Below are positions 17,325-25,561 of a stretch of 64,000 bases of DNA, piece by piece. How positions within the stretch are numbered: the first letter of the stretch is position 1; each line of letters starts with the position of its first letter. This stretch comes from Streptomyces puniciscabiei (lineage in GTDB: Bacteria > Actinomycetota > Actinomycetes > Streptomycetales > Streptomycetaceae). The stretch spans positions 930,001 to 994,000 of the forward strand of contig NZ_VFNX01000002.1 in NCBI RefSeq assembly GCF_006715785.1, in the 5' to 3' direction. Made by a program: the position numbers and the translations under genes. The notes below the pieces were generated by a model that was not told where the DNA came from, ran no database searches, and worked only from the letters and a program-made list of their open reading frames with translations.

Positions 17325-18893
17325 TCAGTCCGGTCCCCTGTACGGGCGGCGGAAGACCGGTGCCTGACCGGTGCCCCACGGGCGTACGGCCGCCAGCGCC
17401 TGAGCGACGGCGGACTCCAGCGCACCGCTGGTGTCGACCGGTACGGCTTCGGGCCACGGCGGTTCCCTCGCGGCCATGGCGCTGACGATCTCGGGGCCGG
17501 CGTCGGACGGGCCGGGGGCGCGCGTGCGCAGCCGGGCCGCCGACACGTCGCCCGGCACGTGGCAGTGCAGCGCGACCAGGTCGGCGTCGGCGCGTTCGGC
17601 CGCGCGGACAGCGGCTTCGCGCTGTGCGGCATCGGACCAGGTGGCGTCGAGGACCACCGATTCGCCGGAGGCGAGCAGTACGGCTGCGCGGTCGAGCAGT
17701 GCGGCGTACGTCCGGGCCGTCCACTCGGGCGTGTACAGCCCCTCGCCGTAGCCCGCCGCGGCGGACTGCTCCGCCGGGATGCCCGCCAGCTCCTTGCGGA
17801 CGCGGTCGCTGCTGAGCAGGGTGACCCCCAGCCGGTCGGCCAGGGCTCCCGAGAGCGTCGACTTCCCGCTGCCCGGCAGTCCGCCGACAAGGGTGAGGCC
17901 GACGGCGGAGGTACGCAGGTGGCGCAACGCCATGGAAGCGAGCCGCCGCGACGCCGTTTCGGAACCGGCGGCGCCCTGGCGCGTCTGGATCGCAGAGACC
18001 TTGGCACGGACGAAGGCGCGGTAGGCGACGTAGTGGTGCCACAGGGAAGGGGGCGCGGGATCCCCTGAGTACTCGCCGTACCGGGCAAGGAAAAACGTCG
18101 CCGCCTGAGGGGCTCCGAGCTGCTCCAGATCCATGGCGAGGAAGGCGGCGTCGTCCAGGCCGTCGACATAGCGGAGACGGTCGTCGAACTCCAGGCAGTC
18201 CAGGACGCGTGGACCGTCGTCGAGACAGAAGACGTCCTCGGCGAGCAGGTCGCCGTGACCGTCGACGACCCGTCCTTGCTCGATGCGGGTGTCGAACAGC
18301 CGCTCGCGACCGGCGAGATAGCGCCGCACCAGCTGTTCGGTCTCCGTCAGGCAGTCGAGCACGACGCCCTCCGCCGCCAGCGCGTGAACCTGCGCGAAAC
18401 TCGCCTCCCAACGTGCCGACAGCGCATCGCGCGTGCCCTGTTCGTCCACGTCGCGGCCGCGGGGGGCAGCCGCGTGCCACGCGGCCAGCTGCCGGGCGAC
18501 GGTGCGCAGGACGTCGTCGACGGCAACGCCCACCCGCACCAGGCGGGAGAGGCGGCGTTCCTCCGGCATGCGGCGCATCACCACGAGCGGTTCGGGTGTC
18601 TTCCCCTCAGGGCTGCGGAATTCGCCCAGACCCACGTAGACGTCGGGGGCGAACCGGCGGTTGAGGGCTATTTCCCGCTCGCACCCGGCCCGGCGTGCCT
18701 CGACCGTGGTGTAGTCCAGGAATCCCAGATCGACCGGCTTCTTCACCTTGTAGGCCCGGTCGCCCACGAAGAACAGCGTCGCGGTGTGGGTCTCACACAC
18801 CCCGGCGCGCGACAGGGCCACGCCGTCGTCCCGGCCACCCGACGTGGGGGCGGGCGTGCCGGCCCGCGGCTGGTGGAGGCTTGGCTCAGTCAT
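17325..18893 (-). CDS. Fusion of aminoglycoside phosphotransferase-like and P-loop kinase domains
   Basis: A 522-residue two-domain protein. The N-terminal part (about 30-340) resembles an aminoglycoside-phosphotransferase/protein-kinase-like fold (FFVGDRAYKVKKPVDLGFLDYTT; catalytic-loop-like VVDGHGDLLAEDVFCLDD; CLEFDDRLRYVD). The C-terminal part (about 350-522) is a zeta-toxin/gluconate-kinase-like P-loop kinase with Walker A GGLPGSGKST and a following SSDRVRKELAG. Such fusions occur across bacteria as AAA-family ATPases of unknown substrate, often next to universal stress genes. ATG 18893 is used, and no strong ribosome site precedes it. The start lies inside the tail of the shrunken universal stress gene at 18886-19044, so the two may be translationally coupled. 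It is intact while its stress-gene neighbours are broken. Confidence 0.85.
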   Translation of the reverse strand: MTEPSLHQPRAGTPAPTSGGRDDGVALSRAGVCETHTATLFFVGDRAYKVKKPVDLGFLDYTTVEARRAGCEREIALNRRFAPDVYVGLGEFRSPEGKTPEPLVVMRRMPEERRLSRLVRVGVAVDDVLRTVARQLAAWHAAAPRGRDVDEQGTRDALSARWEASFAQVHALAAEGVVLDCLTETEQLVRRYLAGRERLFDTRIEQGRVVDGHGDLLAEDVFCLDDGPRVLDCLEFDDRLRYVDGLDDAAFLAMDLEQLGAPQAATFFLARYGEYSGDPAPPSLWHHYVAYRAFVRAKVSAIQTRQGAAGSETASRRLASMALRHLRTSAVGLTLVGGLPGSGKSTLSGALADRLGVTLLSSDRVRKELAGIPAEQSAAAGYGEGLYTPEWTARTYAALLDRAAVLLASGESVVLDATWSDAAQREAAVRAAERADADLVALHCHVPGDVSAARLRTRAPGPSDAGPEIVSAMAAREPPWPEAVPVDTSGALESAVAQALAAVRPWGTGQAPVFRRPYRGPD

Positions 18894-19044
18894 GAGCACC
18901 GACAGCGACCGGGCAGCGCCCGTGATGGACGGCGGCCCGCGCCAACCGGGCGAGTTCGCGCCTCTCGGCCTCGTCGGCGGTCCGAGGTGCGGCGGCCGGA
19001 CTTTCGGGCGAGCCGTCGAGGCCCACGGTGACGACTGGTTGCAT
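18886..19044 (-). pseudogene. Universal stress protein with internal deletion (52-aa miniature)
   Basis: ATG 19044 (GGAGG about 9 bases upstream) opens MQPVVTVGLDGSPESPAAA, a normal UspA N-terminus with the DGSxxS phosphate loop. It then jumps in frame from TADEAERRE to LARLARAAVHHGRCPVAVGAHD, the normal UspA C-terminus. About 80-90 central residues, including the ATP-binding loop, are missing. The frame stays open to a stop at 18886, and the downstream kinase-fusion start lies inside it. A folded domain is not expected, though the peptide may still be translated. Confidence 0.6.
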
Positions 19045-19325
19045 GGCGGCGGCCTCCGTCTCGTAAGAAGCTGGAGGGGACGGTGGACGAGTCCGACCGT
19101 GTGGATGGTCCGGACGTCGCCTGCATACCGGGCGCGACGCGTTCTCCCATTCGAGGATCCCCCTCGCTTGGCCACGGCGCATGTGGACCCGTGGAGAGGC
19201 GGGCCGCGGCCGTGGCAGGCGGCGGAGAGGAGGTGTCGCACGGTGACGCGGCGACCGCCCTTGGGCGACAGGGGGCTCGGAGGTCTTTCCGGACGTGACC
19301 GCATCGCGAAGGCAAGGAGAGGGCG

Positions 19326-19601
19326 ATGTCGCACACAGGACAGTGGAAGGTACGTCTCGACCTCTTCGAGGACGACGACGGAACGACGAAGGCGCACCTG
19401 GTGCTGGACACCGGCACCACGGCGCTCACCGGCCGCGGAACCGCGCACTGCCATCCGGCGGACATGAACGTGCCGGAGATCGGCGACGAGCTGGCGGCGG
19501 GCAGGGCCATGGTCGATCTGGCTCACCAGCTGCTGGAGACCGCCGAGCGCGACATGCAAGGCGTGGCGGCACGCCGGCCCAACAGCCCTCGGACCGCTTG
19601 A
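19326..19601 (+). CDS. DUF1876 domain protein
   Basis: A 91-residue protein (MSHTGQWKVRLDLFEDDDGTTKAHLVLDTG...) matching the small DUF1876 family, found near universal stress and hypoxia-response genes in streptomycetes and mycobacteria. The fold is proposed to be double-stranded-RNA-binding-like; function is unknown. AAGGAGAGG ends about 4 bases before ATG 19326. It is the only gene of the stress cluster, besides the kinase fusion, that looks intact. It is divergent from the leftward universal stress miniature, with 281 bp between. Confidence 0.8.
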   Translation: MSHTGQWKVRLDLFEDDDGTTKAHLVLDTGTTALTGRGTAHCHPADMNVPEIGDELAAGRAMVDLAHQLLETAERDMQGVAARRPNSPRTA

Positions 19602-19641
19602 GGTCCGGCCTCGGACGCCACACCCGACTCCCCCCTACGAC

Positions 19642-19842
19642 GTGCCGGCCCCGGAGGAAACAGCAGGCCGGGCCCGGATGGCGCCCGGCTACCTGGCCCA
19701 CCTGGAGGAAGGGCCTGCCGACCCGACCTCGGCGACGCTCAACAGGCCGGCGGACGCCCTGGGCACCTCGGTCGCCGGGCAGCAGCTGTTCGAGGCCGCG
19801 CACACTGTCCTCGTCATCGACGTGTGTGACCACAGACGCTAG
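19642..19842 (+). pseudogene. XRE-type HTH fragment, possibly of a pyridoxamine-oxidase fusion protein
   Basis: The frame encodes ARMAPGYLAHLEEGPADPTSATLNRPADALGTSV. This is the second half of an XRE helix-turn-helix as found at the N-terminus of Streptomyces HTH/pyridoxamine 5'-phosphate oxidase-like proteins. The first helices and everything after residue 50 are missing, and the frame stops at 19842. It is a 3'- and 5'-truncated relic in line with its decayed neighbours. Confidence 0.5.
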
Positions 19843-20055
19843 GTGTCTCCGGAGCACTGCGCTGACCTGCACTTTTGCCAACCACATTCAGCAGTATGGG
19901 GAGCTGTCTGCCGAGGATTCTTGGCACATCGGTACAGATTCGAAGGCCTCCCTGCCTGCACTGACGACGCCCCTTCCTCCTCCGGTTGCCTCCAATGGCC
20001 CATCCCCAACCACGACGTCACGTCGGCATCCTTCCCAGAGGGCCGCTGGATCACT

Positions 20056-20929
20056 GAGCCTTTTCAACGTTGCCTCTCCAGGGTGAGGACTGCGGCGGCG
20101 ATGTCCGTCATGCGGTTCGGGCTGCAGCGGCTGCGGCGGAAGATCCGCCAGGACTTCAGGCGGGCGACACCTCGTTCGACGGGAGCGCGGGCCTGGGCGA
20201 GTGCCCGGTTCAGCGTCCGCTCGGTCGGTGACAGTTCGCCGTTGGGCGGGCGGCGGATGGCGGTGGTGGCCCAGGAGCCGGCGCCGATGTAGGCGCGGTC
20301 GGCGACGATCGGGACGCCCTGGCGTTCGCAGATTCGGATGATGCGGTGGGTGCGTGCGGCGGTCAGATCGTGAGCACGGCCCGGCAAGGCCGGCGAGATC
20401 CACAGAAGCTGGCCTACGGGATCGGTGACGACCTGCACGTTCACGCCGTGGCGCCGGTGCTTGTGGGAGTAATCGGCGCGTCCGTCGCCCAGGCGGTCGC
20501 ACTCGCTGAGGGTGCCGTCCAGGAGTACGTAGTCCGGGTCGTGCTCGCGCAGGGTCTTGAGCAGGCCCGGCGCCCGGTCGGCGAGGAGCCGCACGACGGC
20601 GGTGGTGTAGGCGTGGGCGGTGCCGACGGATATGCCGAACCCGGCGGCGATCTGCGCGAGAGTCTCGTGCTTGCGCAGGTAGGCGAGAGCGACGAGGGCG
20701 CGCTGGTGCGGCGGGAGCTTGCAGCGGCGGTCACCCTCGCGGGTGACGATAAGCATCGTGACCCACTCGACCAGCGCATGAGGCAGGTCGAGTGCGGCAG
20801 GATAGGGAACCAACAGGGCTCCTGGACCGGCAGGTTGAGACTTCGAACACCTCACCCAACGGCACGGGAGCCCTGTCCGTTGCGGGCACCAAGGTCATCA
20901 CCCGATCGGTGGCCACGCTGAAAAGGCTC
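20056..20929 (-). mobile_element. IS5-family insertion sequence (ISL2-like), apparently complete
   Basis: An 874-bp element. Its ends begin GAGCCTTTTCAACGTTGCC on the left and, in inverted orientation, GAGCCTTTTCAGCGTGGCC on the right, two mismatches over 19 bases. ACT flanks both ends (20053-20055 and 20930-20932), a 3-bp target duplication of the ANT form reported for the ISL2 group. It holds one transposase gene on the minus strand. The restored target is GGATCACTGATCC, itself symmetric. Confidence 0.85.
20064..20855 (-). CDS. IS5-family transposase (DDE, HTH_Tnp_4 + DDE_Tnp_4 type)
   Basis: A 263-residue transposase. The N-terminal helix-turn-helix is [18 protein letters not shown]. The catalytic DDE fold shows the first Asp in [15 protein letters not shown], the second in [13 protein letters not shown], and the Glu in [16 protein letters not shown]. 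All three are present and the frame is uninterrupted, so it should be functional. ATG 20855 is the first start. A TTG a few codons later ([10 protein letters not shown]) has AGGAG upstream and may be the true start. It ends 8 bp inside the left inverted repeat. Confidence 0.9.
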   Translation of the reverse strand: MRCSKSQPAGPGALLVPYPAALDLPHALVEWVTMLIVTREGDRRCKLPPHQRALVALAYLRKHETLAQIAAGFGISVGTAHAYTTAVVRLLADRAPGLLKTLREHDPDYVLLDGTLSECDRLGDGRADYSHKHRRHGVNVQVVTDPVGQLLWISPALPGRAHDLTAARTHRIIRICERQGVPIVADRAYIGAGSWATTAIRRPPNGELSPTERTLNRALAQARAPVERGVARLKSWRIFRRSRCSPNRMTDIAAAVLTLERQR

Positions 20930-21196
20930 ACTGATCCGCACTGTCCGCCCATTGGAAAGGGACGGCCCGCCGGCGACCGCGCTTGCGGACAGTCGCGGGG
21001 ATTCACGGATGCCGGGAGCCGACGCCACAGGCACGACCGCTGCGGCTGCCGCGACCAGGCAAGCAAGGCTGGCCAACGCCACTATGAGCCTGCTGCCCCA
21101 CATCTTCGTGAGGAAGCCGCTTGATGGGATGTCGCCTCTGCCGACCGCACCACCCGTACCGTTGCTGCCATTCAACGAATCAGCCGCCATGACCAT

Positions 21197-21738
21197 CCAG
21201 CATGCCGATCACCTCTGACGGTGTCTCCCGTTTCAGCGCACACGTCCTCCTTCATGCAGCGGGCGGGAGGGCTCTTTCGGTAGCAGCTTGGTCTGTCCCC
21301 AAGACTGAAGCACCGGTCAGTGAGCCCACCGGCGGTGCAGGTTCGGGGCGGTTTGCGCCGGCTGCTGAAGCGAGGCCGCTTCCGCGCGGTGTCATGATCG
21401 GGGTGATCTGTACCGGCGGTGAGTGCAGATCCGGCGGAGAGGGCACCGTGGCCATCGCGTTCACGTACGCCCCTGACACAGATGCCCCTCAACCCCCGGG
21501 CCGACACCGACCTCCATGCCCAGACCCGCCTGCACGTACCCAACATGCCTGCAAGCCCTTCGGGTACCGTCACGGCTAGCGATATTTCGTCCTCTTCGCG
21601 GGGACCAACGGCTTTCTTGCACCGGTCCGACAACCAGTCCGGCTACGCCTGGACGAAGTACGCCGGCGGACCGGACATCCCCATGCCCGAGGTCATGCCC
21701 ACGGCCCAGAAGGCCCAGTCACCCCTGGTATGACCACA
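21197..21738. other. 542-bp stretch with no supported gene
   Basis: Open frames on both strands lack family-like sequence and good starts. Nothing regulatory could be assigned. It separates the split membrane-protein gene from the transposon and plasmid remnants. Confidence 0.4.
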
Positions 21739-22242
21739 TCAACTTCCTCGGCCGCTGCTCCTGCATTCGGCTTTCGGGTAACCGGGCCTGGGGCAGCGGC
21801 GCGACATGACCGCATGGCATCCGGGATCAGGCGTGTCAGGGGAACTGGGCCTCGAGTGAGCGAGTTGGGCGGCGGGGATTTCTTCGAATGCGGCGCGGCG
21901 GTCTGCTCCCAGGGGGCGGATGTCGCGGGCGAAGTGGGCCAGGGCGGGGGAAGTGTTCGGGATCGGCGCCGAGCACCGCGACACGGAACCGCTCCAAGCC
22001 CCTCGGCGGCGGCCACGCAGGTCGAGAGCGAGATGACGGCGGGCTTCGGCGAGCAGGTGCCGACGGTGGAACCGGCAGCCGCCGTTCATCACGGACACAG
22101 TCGCGGCGACGTCGACGGCCGCCAGGGCGACATCGACCACGGCGGCGACCCGGCCCGGATCGCCGCCGCCGCGGCACGGGCGTACTCGAGGCTGGGTTGT
22201 TCTTCCGGAGTGCTCACGAGCGCTGTACGGCCACTGGTTCAC
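21739..22242 (-). pseudogene. Decayed minus-strand gene pieces, possibly from a plasmid relaxase
   Basis: Pieces in different minus-strand frames look protein-like: PEEQPSLEYARAAAAAIRAG, then VAAVVDVALAAVDVA...GGCRFHRRHLLAEARRHLALDLRGR, then LERFRVAVLGADPEHF. Frames change between them, so the gene is broken. The HRRHLLAEARRHLA stretch recalls accessory parts of MobF-type relaxase proteins of actinobacterial plasmids, but this is from memory and weak. The KilB-like gene nearby is consistent with a plasmid-derived element. Confidence 0.3.
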
Positions 22243-22268
22243 CGTGATGACCGGGCACCCGGGGCAGG

Positions 22269-22708
22269 TCGTCCGCAGTGCTTCCTTCGCCGCTTCGACA
22301 TCGAGCGCACATTCCGCCTGCTCAAGCAGACCCTAGGTTGGACCAAGCCCCGGCTTCGCAGCTCGGAAGCAGCCGACCGCTGGACCTGGCTCGTGATCGC
22401 TCCCTATGCCCAGCTCCGGCTCGCCCGACCACTGGCCACCGACCTCCGCAGGCCCTGGGAGAAGCCGACCGAGTCAACAAGCTCACGCCCGCCCGCGTCT
22501 GCAGAGCGTTCAGGAACCTGCACACGCGAAGACCGGCTCCCCGGCTGGTGCACCGAAACCGACCTGCCCCGGCCCCGGCAGGCCGCCAGGCTCGAATAAC
22601 CAGCTACCGACCTTCCGTCACGACGTCAGGCGGGTCCTCGCCACCGGCGAGGCGTTCAGCCGTCCCGCCCACCACAAAGTCGGCACCAACCCCCGCCGCG
22701 GGACCTGA
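22269..22708 (+). pseudogene. Transposase C-terminal remnant, 5'-truncated, two frameshifts
   Basis: The reading starts FLRRFDIERTFRLLKQTLGWT and EAADRWTWLVIAPYAQLRLARPLATDLRRPWEKPTE. It shifts frame to LTPARVCRAFRNL and shifts again to AKTGSPAGAPKPTCPGPGRPPG, ending GEAFSRPAHHKVGTNPRR at 22708. This order is that of a large Streptomyces DDE transposase family (IS701-like). About the first 320 residues are missing and two indels disrupt the rest. It is dead. Confidence 0.75.
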
Positions 22709-22757
22709 AGCTCTGCCCGCCTGAACCGTCAGGAAGCCGACGAGGTTGGATGGCTCC

Positions 22758-23075
22758 ATGGTGAGACGAAAGCGGGAGAAGAAGAGGCGACCTCCCTTCG
22801 GCATGCCGAAGGGCATCGTCCTACTGGCGACGCCGGAAGGCTGGCGGCACAGTGTCCTCACCGTTGAAGGCGGGATGCTCTGCGGGCGCCTCGCCGGCGT
22901 CCCGGTCAACGCCGGACCAGCCGAGGCACGGGCCGCCGCGGCGGCCATGGTGGTGGGGCTGGCACACGACTTCCACGAAGTACCTGTCGACGTGACCTGG
23001 GATCCGCCCCGGGAACACGGGTCCTGGACCGCCCAGGTCACCGTTGCCGCGACCCCGTCGAACGCCTGTGGTTAA
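22758..23075 (+). CDS. Hypothetical protein, 105 aa
   Basis: The family is not recognised. ATG 22758 opens MVRRKREKKRRPPFG, a strongly basic N-terminus, followed by a compact alpha/beta-looking body (GWRHSVLTVEGGMLCGRLAGVPVNAGPAEARAAAAAMV...) and an acidic, Trp-containing tail. A TTG at 22746 in frame would add four residues. GAGG lies 15 bases upstream of the ATG. It converges with the KilB-like gene, their stops being 9 bp apart. The position in plasmid-like DNA suggests an integrative-element cargo protein. Confidence 0.5.
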   Translation: MVRRKREKKRRPPFGMPKGIVLLATPEGWRHSVLTVEGGMLCGRLAGVPVNAGPAEARAAAAAMVVGLAHDFHEVPVDVTWDPPREHGSWTAQVTVAATPSNACG

Positions 23076-23084
23076 ACGACAAGC

Positions 23085-23555
23085 TCAGCGGTTGTTGGGG
23101 TTCAGCAGGGCGGCGGCCGCGGCGATGAAGGCGACGGATGCTTCCTTGGCCGCCTGCCGCCGGGCGTCCAACTCGGTCCGGTCGGTGGCCTTGCGCAGCG
23201 CGTACGTGGCATCTGCGGCCTGCTGGGCGGGGCCGGCCAGCTCGGGGACCAGGACCTGAAGGCGGATGTGGGGCGCTGTGATTGCCGCCCTGGTGTCGTG
23301 TGACCTCGTCTGGGCCTCCAGCTGATGCTCGGTGCCTGCCTCGGTCAGGGCCAGACGCTCCCGGTGAAACATCGCCGAGCGGTGCGCGTCCAGGGCGGCC
23401 GCGAAGTCGGTGACGGCACTGAGTTGGTCCTGGCGGTGGCTGTCGGCGCGCTCCTCGACGCGTGCGCTGCGTGCCGAGCGGTGCTGGAGGAGTCCGGCGG
23501 TCAGGGCACCGGCGAGGGTACCGAGTACGGCAACGATCGAAGGCCATATCGACAT
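23085..23555 (-). CDS. KilB-like plasmid-transfer (spread) membrane protein
   Basis: A 156-residue protein with an N-terminal membrane helix (IWPSIVAVLGTLAGALTAGLLQH) and a long charged helical body with likely coiled coil (ARVEERADSHRQDQLSAV...). The pattern matches Streptomyces proteins named after KilB of plasmid pIJ101, a membrane protein involved in intramycelial plasmid spread. The gene has no tra or rep neighbours that are intact, so it marks a decayed integrative element rather than an active one. ATG 23555 is the natural start since the membrane helix begins at once. Confidence 0.6.
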   Translation of the reverse strand: MSIWPSIVAVLGTLAGALTAGLLQHRSARSARVEERADSHRQDQLSAVTDFAAALDAHRSAMFHRERLALTEAGTEHQLEAQTRSHDTRAAITAPHIRLQVLVPELAGPAQQAADATYALRKATDRTELDARRQAAKEASVAFIAAAAALLNPNNR

Positions 23556-23806
23556 CAGGTGTCGGGTCCTCTCGGATATCGGTTTCGGTGGTGAGGTCGG
23601 CGGACGGCGAGGTACGCGGCGGCGCTTTCAGTAGTGCTCCGATCCTCCCGGCCGGGCGGACCCTCGCCGTCGGCGCCACGGTGCGACGGCGCGGGGCTGC
23701 GTGATCTTGTCAATGTGTGCTGCTCCACCTGTGAGCCGCGCGACGGACCAACCCACCGATGTGCGTCCGGCACCCCGCCGTGGCCGCATACCCCAAGGAA
23801 CCGCGT

Positions 23807-24275
23807 ATGAGCGACCTGCCAACCCGCGCAGACCACAGCACTGCCCCGAACCCCGTGCGCAGCGTGTACCTGAGTCTGGTCGCCGAGGAATCGATGCCCT
23901 ATGGAAGCAGGAGGGCAGTTCAGCCACCTGCAACCGCTGGCCACAAGTGGGACACCCTCGCGGCCTCGGCGCGTACCAACTTGCTCAGCGAGCCGGTCAA
24001 CTACGACACCTGCCACCCGGAGTCGGTATTCGCGGCCAGCAAGGTGCTCGTCTTCGACGAGGCGGTGCGGGCCGCCGACGGCCCCGAGATACCGGACGAG
24101 GGTGCGCTGCTGGTCGTCCCGAACCGGTACAACCTCGCGTTCCACCCGCTCGCCGGCAGGCACGTGGCCGAGGCCGTCAACGCCTTGGCACAGTTTGGGC
24201 AGGGCGCCTACGAGGATGGCCCGGGGCGCCTCTCCCCCCGGGTGTTCTGGTGGCGCGCCAGCACCCTGACATCGA
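23807..24275 (+). pseudogene. Unrecognised gene truncated at its 3' end by a fusion junction
   Basis: ATG 23807 with AAGGAA 8 bases upstream opens about 155 residues of protein-like sequence (MSDLPTRADHSTAPN...EEGALLVVPNRYN region ...SPRVFWWRAST). The same frame then runs on to 24763, but after about 24270 it is an Arg/His-rich shadow of the propeller fragment encoded in another frame. No family is recognised. The most likely reading is a real gene whose 3' part was replaced. Confidence 0.4.
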
Positions 24276-24800
24276 TCACGCAGCTGCCCACTCGACATCG
24301 GCCGCATCACACCGAACGGAAAAGTCACTCTCTTACACCGTCCCCCCTTGGTCTACGGCTCACCCGACGCCATCACCGCGGATACCGACGCCTCGATCTG
24401 GTACGGCGGCACCACCGCCAACGGATGGCGGCTGGTCCACATCACCGCCTCGCTCTCGGCCTCCCACATCCCCATTCCGCTGGCCCACTTCGCACCGCAC
24501 ATCACCGGGCTTGCCTTCGGCCCGGGCAAACGCCTGTGGTTCACCTCCGCCCCCATCGACAACGAACGCGGCAAAGTCGGCTACACGGACTCCCGCGGCC
24601 ACACCAGGATCTGGCCGACCGCCACCACCTCCCCCGGGTCGATCACTCCCGGCCCCGACGGCGCGCTCTGGTTCAGCGAAACCGACGCCATCGGACGGAT
24701 CACCTCCAGCGGCGCCATCTCGTACCACCGGGCACCAGCGATGAAAAACACGGGAGGCAGTGACGGCTCTCTGGCCTGCACGCCGAACTCCACGCACTGA
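24270..24800 (+). pseudogene. Virginiamycin B lyase-like beta-propeller fragment, N-terminally truncated
   Basis: Reading in frame from 24270 gives IGRITPNGKVTLLHRPP, PDAITADTDASIWYGG, ITGLAFGPGKRLWFTS and SITPGPDGALWFSETDAIGRITSSG. These are repeats of the Vgb (streptogramin lyase) seven-bladed propeller, here about three blades. The N-terminal blades are gone and the frame meets the preceding unrelated gene out of phase at about 24270. A TTA leucine codon is present at 24333. Vgb linearises streptogramin B, but this fragment cannot form a propeller. Confidence 0.6.
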
Positions 24801-24888
24801 AGAACTGCGAGTCGTTGGTGTTGCGGCCGGCGTTCGCCAGTGGTTGCTGAAATCATCGCCCTGCAACATGAACTCAGGGACACCCAGG

Positions 24889-25362
24889 TCAGCAGTAGGT
24901 GCTCTGGGACGCCGGGACGAACTTCACACTGGTGTGGTAGCGGGCGAACTGAACCCGGTTGTAGTCGCGGCGGTCGACGCGGTACCAGACGTTGTCCCGG
25001 TCCTGGTCGCCATTGACGTCGTCCAGGCGGACGCACCAGCGTTCCGGGCGGATCTCCTTGCGGTAGGTCTCGGTGCCCTGCTGCACCTTGTGGCAGTTCT
25101 GCCGCCGTTCGGTGGTGTACCAGGTGCGGGTCCGGCGGTGGCTGCCGGAGCCGGTTGTGGAGGAGTGGCCGGCACGGACGGTGTTCGTCGTGCATTGCTT
25201 GACCATGTGCGGGCGGGTGGCCGGGGTGGTCTTTCGGGGGATGTGCCGGAGGTCGTCCTTGAGGCCGTAGACGGGATCGGGGCCGTCGAGGCCACAGGCG
25301 GTGAGCGTGGCCAGCAGGACCGCTGCCAAGCCGAGCGCCGCTCTGAGTCGTCCGTCGAACAT
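24889..25362 (-). CDS. Hypothetical lipoprotein, 157 aa
   Basis: A type II signal peptide is clear: MFDGRLRAALGLAAVLLATLTAC, with lipobox LTAC and the acylated Cys at 23. The mature part is rich in charged and aromatic residues (RTRTWYTTERRQNCHKV, DDVNGDQDRDNVWYRVDRRDYNRV), contains several Cys and ends in Cys. It is a secreted, membrane-anchored protein of no recognised family. Small Trp/Tyr-rich lipoproteins of this kind are common in Streptomyces. It is divergent from the lipoprotein at 25562, about 200 bp apart. Confidence 0.75.
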   Translation of the reverse strand: MFDGRLRAALGLAAVLLATLTACGLDGPDPVYGLKDDLRHIPRKTTPATRPHMVKQCTTNTVRAGHSSTTGSGSHRRTRTWYTTERRQNCHKVQQGTETYRKEIRPERWCVRLDDVNGDQDRDNVWYRVDRRDYNRVQFARYHTSVKFVPASQSTYC

Positions 25363-25561
25363 CCGTTGCTCCCCCCATGCGTCGTTCGAACGCGTAGCGT
25401 ATCCGAGGACGTGGCGGCCGTGGCCGACTCATGACGAAGGGCTGTTCCTCTGGAGACGGCTGCGGAAGGACGGCCCTTCGCCGCATCGGTCCGGTCCGCA
25501 AAACGCCGGAGGTGTGGCTTCCGCCATAGCGGGGGTGGTCCGCGCCTGGTGGGCTGTCCGG

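Larger units (their letters stand above)
19888..21190 (-). pseudogene. Small membrane-protein gene split by an IS5-family insertion
   Basis: Reading left from 21190, a frame gives MAADSLNGSNGTGGAVGRG, a transmembrane helix (LIVALASLACLVAAAAAVVP) and a tail ending NGRTVRIS at the IS boundary. If 20056-20929 and one ACT repeat are removed, the same frame continues DPAALWEGCRRDVVVGDG to a stop at 19888, giving about 146 residues. The gene is therefore inferred to be a single-pass membrane protein of unknown function. AGGTG lies upstream of the start. An alternative ATG at 21196 adds two residues. Confidence 0.55.
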
